From: Schistosoma haematobium
Taxonomy: Eukaryota; Platyhelminthes; Trematoda; Strigeidida; Schistosomatidae
DNA length: 64,000 nt
Assembly: GCF_000699445.3 (NCBI RefSeq)
Contig: NC_067198.1
Location: forward strand, 24,377,536-24,441,535
Direction of reading: 5' to 3'
Part shown: piece after piece, positions 49,870 through 64,000 of the stretch
Layout: each line of letters begins with the position of its first letter
How positions within the stretch are numbered: position 1 is the first letter of the stretch
Program-made: the position numbers and the translations under genes
The notes under the pieces: generated by a model
Seen by the model: the letters and a program-made list of their open reading frames with translations, nothing else
The model's database searches: none
What the model was told of the DNA's origin: nothing

Positions 49870-50195
49870 AGTTGTACCAGTGACTGTTTTAATGTGCTTT
49901 TTGTTTAACTGTGCTGAAAACATCCATTATACTTACTTCGATCGTGACCTCGCGCGAATCCGGTTACGCTCAGTAACCAAGCATGTATCCTGGCACGATC
50001 TCGGTATTCTTTCGATACCACGATGTCGCCAGCAAATATATCTCGACTTGGTCCACTAACTGCCTTCTGAAATTCGGCTTCCGGGGGATTTTATGGATGT
50101 CCTGGCACGCGTTCCTTTGTAGTGGTGTTCATTGTCAATCGCGACCCGACACCACGCTACAAATAAATGTTGCTCGTTATAAGACACATCACTGA
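49870..50195 (+). repeat. GC-richer, LTR-like block
   Basis: A 320-nt island with clearly higher GC than its flanks (CGATCGTGACCTCGCGCG, CCGGGGGATTTTATGG, CAATCGCGACCCGACACC). It has an AATAAA near its right end and TG/CA-type limits. It resembles a solo LTR, but no partner copy is in the window, so this is tentative. Confidence 0.3.
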
Positions 50196-50199
50196 ACTT

Positions 50200-51850
50200 T
50201 GCTCATGCTCTATTATAAAAAAGTATATCCATGTGTCTTTCTTGGAACATAAAACTATGGCAAGAACTCTCTCTAGAATTACCCCAACCAAAACATATAG
50301 AAAAATCAATGAATTCGGTAGCACTTACGGAATCATTATATGATCAGAAACTCATCGTTTATGCTTTTAGTACGATGAGAGCCAATGAGAAGTGGATCAT
50401 GAGCCAAAAAACTGTCTACGTAACAATCATGAGCAGTGGTGGACAGCAAAAACAAAGACAATGAATAAGGTGTTAAGTAGACAACTTCTCAGACTTGTTA
50501 AAAAACAGATGTTAAAAAATTTGGTGAGTACTTAGACTATTCTAGAAAAAGATAGAATAAGGATACATTCCATGAGGATGGAACACTTGACATAATGTTT
50601 TGACGAACATCTTTACTGATCTTCAGCTAACCTTGAGTCGTCGATTTTGTCAAGCAACTTGAATAGGGTGTCATTATAAGCTGCTCAAAATTTAGTGGTG
50701 AGAAAATTTCGGCTAATCCAAAGGGACAGAGAGTAACAGATTCTGATACATTAGTATGTGTTTTGAGAGTTGTGGTTCATTTGAACCAATAAGATGAGTT
50801 AAAGTCTTAACTAGAGTCTGATGAACACTTCCAACTGGTTATGATCGTCAGTCATTCCGCTTTACAAGAAGGGACTAGAATACTCTTTTGATGACCGCAA
50901 AGGAATCAGTTCGATCAACAGATTCTTTACTAATGTTCCAAATAGTAATCCAACGCTTAACTGGGACTAGTAAAAATTAAACATTGGAAAATCAGAATGG
51001 TTTCAAACAGTAATAATAAGATCTTCACGATGCGATTCTCTCTCTCCCAACCTAAAATCTTACCCCAGGGCTGCTCTTTGTCGACTCCTAAAATAATTAT
51101 AGGGAACGACGTGATTGGGCTTTTTCAATAACTTCACTTATTATGGGGGTCTCACCAGTCCTTGTGGTTTGATATATAGTGAAATCTCGAAATGAATCCA
51201 CAAAGTTCAGTCAGCCTTCATCAACTTGCATTACTTGTGGCGTAGGCTAGACAAAAGCTTGTCAACTAAAAGGAGTGTATACTGTATATCAGCACGCTGT
51301 CTTCTACTTTTCGCATGAGAAATTTGGCCCTTATAAATACAAGATATTCTCAAGTCACTTGTATTTAGTTACAAGTGTCTTCTAACCACTTGCTTTTTGG
51401 GACTATCAGGTTTGCGATTTTGTGATCAGACGAAGAGTTCTACGTTACTATAACAAGTCGACTGATGAGGTGATAAATCATTGTCAAATGAAATGTTTTG
51501 AATATGTGTTAAGTACGCCCATCCACTGACTACCTAGACTCACAATGTCGAATGATGTAGAAACACGTTTAAAAAAGCTGGAGGCGGTCAAACCAAGACA
51601 TTGCATCAGTCCACGAAGTCATTCACAATAGAACTAAACCATGTTGATAGGTGCAAACAACCTGATTGCAGTCCACATGATTATCGTTACCAATGGTTAG
51701 ACTTTGGGTGACGTAACTCAAAATGGTTCGTCAAAGCACAGTGTACATTCACTATTTGTTTTACCGTAGATTCCAGATTTCTAAATCACCTTATAAATTC
51801 GTATGCTCAGGTTGTTCGGATTTTGCGATTGATATGGTTCTGTAGACGTA
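50200..51850 (+). mobile_element. Degenerate RTE-clade copy
   Basis: Colinear with the RTE copy at 54.1-56.35 kb: an ALTES block, a GTGGTGGACAGCAAAAAC stretch (sibling GTGGTGGGCAACGAGAGC), and a tail GGAGGCGGTCAAACCAAGAC, GTTGATAGGTGCAAAC, CAATGGTTAGACTTTGG, TACATTCACTATTTG. Reading frames are lost throughout. A 77-codon frame at 50,231-50,464 is a remnant of the linker before the RT. Confidence 0.5.
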
Positions 51851-52340
51851 AGTGCATCCTATGTGGATTGCCTCGATCTTGTCATTAAGATAAAATCATT
51901 TTTGGCAGAGATAGACAGTTCAAGTCCCAAAGAGAACACCAACTCTGTCTTACAAGAACATCAAGCCGACAAGTATCAAATGGCGCGAAATGGGCATTAC
52001 AGATCCCGCTGCTGGTCATTATTTATCTATGCTTAAAAATGGTTATGCCCGGAAAATTGTCTTTATTTCTTAAACCCGTTTTCTCCAATGACATACATGC
52101 TCAATCATTTTGATTATCACTAATGCTGTCACAACCTTTGTTGCTATGGTGTTTGTCTTGACAGTTATATCCCTCTGCCCTAACAGGATGAGGAATCTTG
52201 AAGCGGTGTAAACACGTCCCAGGTCTCAAGTTGAGTATGACTAACTGGGATGGGGAAGTATTAAACTGCTTAATCACTGTTTGTCTGGTGTTTAAGCTAC
52301 TCTGGTTCCGAGACTCATATCTGAGAATATTTCACAATAG

Positions 52341-52467
52341 ATTCAAATCGTTTGCTTTATCAGTTAATGGATCTCCATATGTATCTACTTACTTTGATCC
52401 TAAAGTTCGTACCGTATTCCAGAAATTATTTTTTAAATGTAGTCACGCACTTAAAAATAAATTATAG
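52341..52467 (+). CDS. Candidate terminal exon of an unidentified plus-strand gene
   Basis: After a TTTCACAATAG acceptor the frame reads FALSVNGSPYVSTYFDP, continues to VFQKLFFKCSHALKNKL and stops at 52,467. Composition looks coding rather than intronic. No partner exon was found to the left, where the DNA is transposon debris, so the gene either spans that island or is dead. No family recognised. Confidence 0.3.
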
Positions 52468-53145
52468 TCACGTTTAGTCCAAACTAATTTGTAGTTTTAA
52501 AGTTCTAATCAAAAAAGGATCGAATGTTGGTAATAAAATACAAAGCGTGATATGATACAGGGCTGAAGAATGACGATCAAATATTTACAATATAACCGTT
52601 CATATAAGTTCGCAGTTCAATAGTTAGAAATTTAGACTTCTGAAGACGATCCTCAACCGAGCATTGCAATTTACTAGAAATTTTCCTAAAAATCGTTTTT
52701 AAACTTTGAGAATTTCCATCTTCATATGATAAAAAATATTGAAGTACTCACTACAGCTAAAAGACTTTCCACTTAAGGTTCATCTTTTACCTGAACGTTA
52801 TTATGTATTTATTAGATTCTACACACACGCGTACTAAATTTAAGGGTACCGACGCAATAACCTTGCAAATTAAGAATAGTCAGATACAACTAAATCTATA
52901 ACAAAAACTATTTTATTCTGCATGACGACACCAACGAATACGCCTGAATTTAAAAATTCAGCCAAGCAATACCCTGTACTGGCTTTCGTGAGCCACATGG
53001 CAGGTGACTAACGAATAATTTTTCTTCGCAATAACTATTTATTTATTATCAGAAAGCAAGTGAAAACAATTTGCAAAATAATGTAAAAATATGAAATTAT
53101 AAAAGCTATCACAAGGAATGACAATTTATAACAAATATTTTTGGT
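52468..53145. other. 3' flank of the receptor tyrosine kinase gene
   Basis: AT-rich; on the minus strand AATAAATAAAT (plus-strand 53,038-53,047) lies about 100 nt after the kinase gene's stop and is a good polyA signal. Nothing else seen. Confidence 0.5.
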
Positions 53146-63077
<9,932 letters not shown>

Positions 63078-64000
63078 CTGAAATTTAATTTTCAAGAATG
63101 AAACAATTATGTACATAAATTCATGACCTTTTAGCTTCTAAATTTTAAAAGTATCTTGGTGAATCGCAATGAAAATCAAGAGAATCCAACACCGTCATTA
63201 AACTAGGAACTAGCTCATTGAAAGGAAATCATGTTTTGTGTAATGATACTGTCAAAATTAATGACATCCTGATGAGAAATGTAAGAGAGAAATTCGTAAC
63301 TAGAAAATTGAAAACACAATTAGCTACCAAAATGATCCAAGTATTCAACGCAACACATTGATTGTTGATTAAATATGAAGCATCGGAATACTATATGTTA
63401 TAACTTTTAAATATTTTATAAACATTTGTCCATACAAAATGTAAATTCACCTTTAAAAATAACACTTCATATTCTATGATCGCTGAAGTACGTTTTAAAT
63501 AATCACCTACATTTTTTGTCAGAAATAAACTTATTCTATGATATCTATGATTGACAAAACCTATTTCTATATGATCGACAAAATTATAACATTCCAAAAG
63601 TCTGTCACATATTATCAAATAAGTTAACAATCAGAATTCTAATCATTTTCTCTCTAACTTTTCGGATCATTCTGTTGTCGATTTTAAGAACTGAATTTTG
63701 ATGAGACTGTGCATCTTGAGCGGATTGTCGAGATATTGCTATTAAGTTACCAGTATTCGAGCTAGAAATGGGATCTATAATGCATGTTTCGCACTATATA
63801 GGAATCGTTAGTTGGACATATTTTAAATATCGACAACAGGAAGATTCTAAAAAATTAAATTCGAAATAACAAAATTCATCACCCTTTTTATAAGATAGTG
63901 GATAGATGGTAACCATCTTTACTTAAAATAAGAGAATTGGTTCATACAAACATATTGTCGACTTGAACCCATTGTTGTTTTAGAATGAGTGTGTTTCTAA
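63078..64000. other. Intron upstream of the kinase membrane exon
   Basis: AT-rich, no splice-bounded exon with cysteine-rich or fibronectin-like content was seen on the minus strand. The ectodomain exons are expected beyond the window edge. Confidence 0.45.

Overview
This window is AT-rich invertebrate nuclear DNA. It almost certainly comes from a schistosome (Schistosoma or a close blood fluke). The reasons are several tRNA-derived SINEs carrying decayed hammerhead-ribozyme cores (the Sm-alpha type), RTE-clade (SR2-like) and CR1-clade (SR1/Perere-like) non-LTR retrotransposons, a Penelope-like GIY-YIG fragment, and a gene whose 5'-side introns are only 31-38 nt while the later ones exceed 1 kb. 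Species cannot be fixed from sequence alone. All gene models below were joined by hand from GT/AG boundaries, and every junction reported keeps frame.

Layout. (1) 0.9-6.0 kb, minus strand: part of an unconventional myosin motor (seven exons; both ends missing). (2) 11.0-15.7 kb, plus strand: the last three exons of an unidentified gene, with a polyA signal at 15,805. (3) 16.26-31.35 kb, plus strand: a complete eight-exon gene for a 306-residue type I membrane protein with signal peptide, CUB-like domain, one LDL-receptor class A repeat, one membrane segment and a short tail (MIG-13/NETO-like plan). (4) 31.9-32.2 kb, minus strand: the main exon of the mitochondrial small Tim chaperone TIMM8, convergent with gene 3. 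(5) 33.5-51.9 kb: a mosaic of retrotransposon fragments in both orientations, including one CR1-type element inserted inside the ORF1 of another and an SR2-like copy with three internal deletions. (6) 52.3 kb, plus strand: a possible orphan terminal exon. (7) 53.1-63.1 kb, minus strand: the transmembrane, juxtamembrane, kinase and C-tail exons of an insulin-receptor-family tyrosine kinase. It carries an RTE copy in its last intron and a Penelope-like endonuclease fragment in an upstream intron. Its ectodomain lies beyond the right edge.

The genes do not form a pathway: motor, single-pass surface receptor, mitochondrial chaperone and growth-factor receptor are independent neighbours. The most distinctive observations are a roughly 105-residue insertion between beta-4 and beta-5 of the receptor kinase, the CUB-LDLa receptor assembled from exons as small as 44 nt, the micro-intron/long-intron gradient in the myosin, the nested retrotransposon, and five SINEs whose hammerhead cores have decayed in different places.
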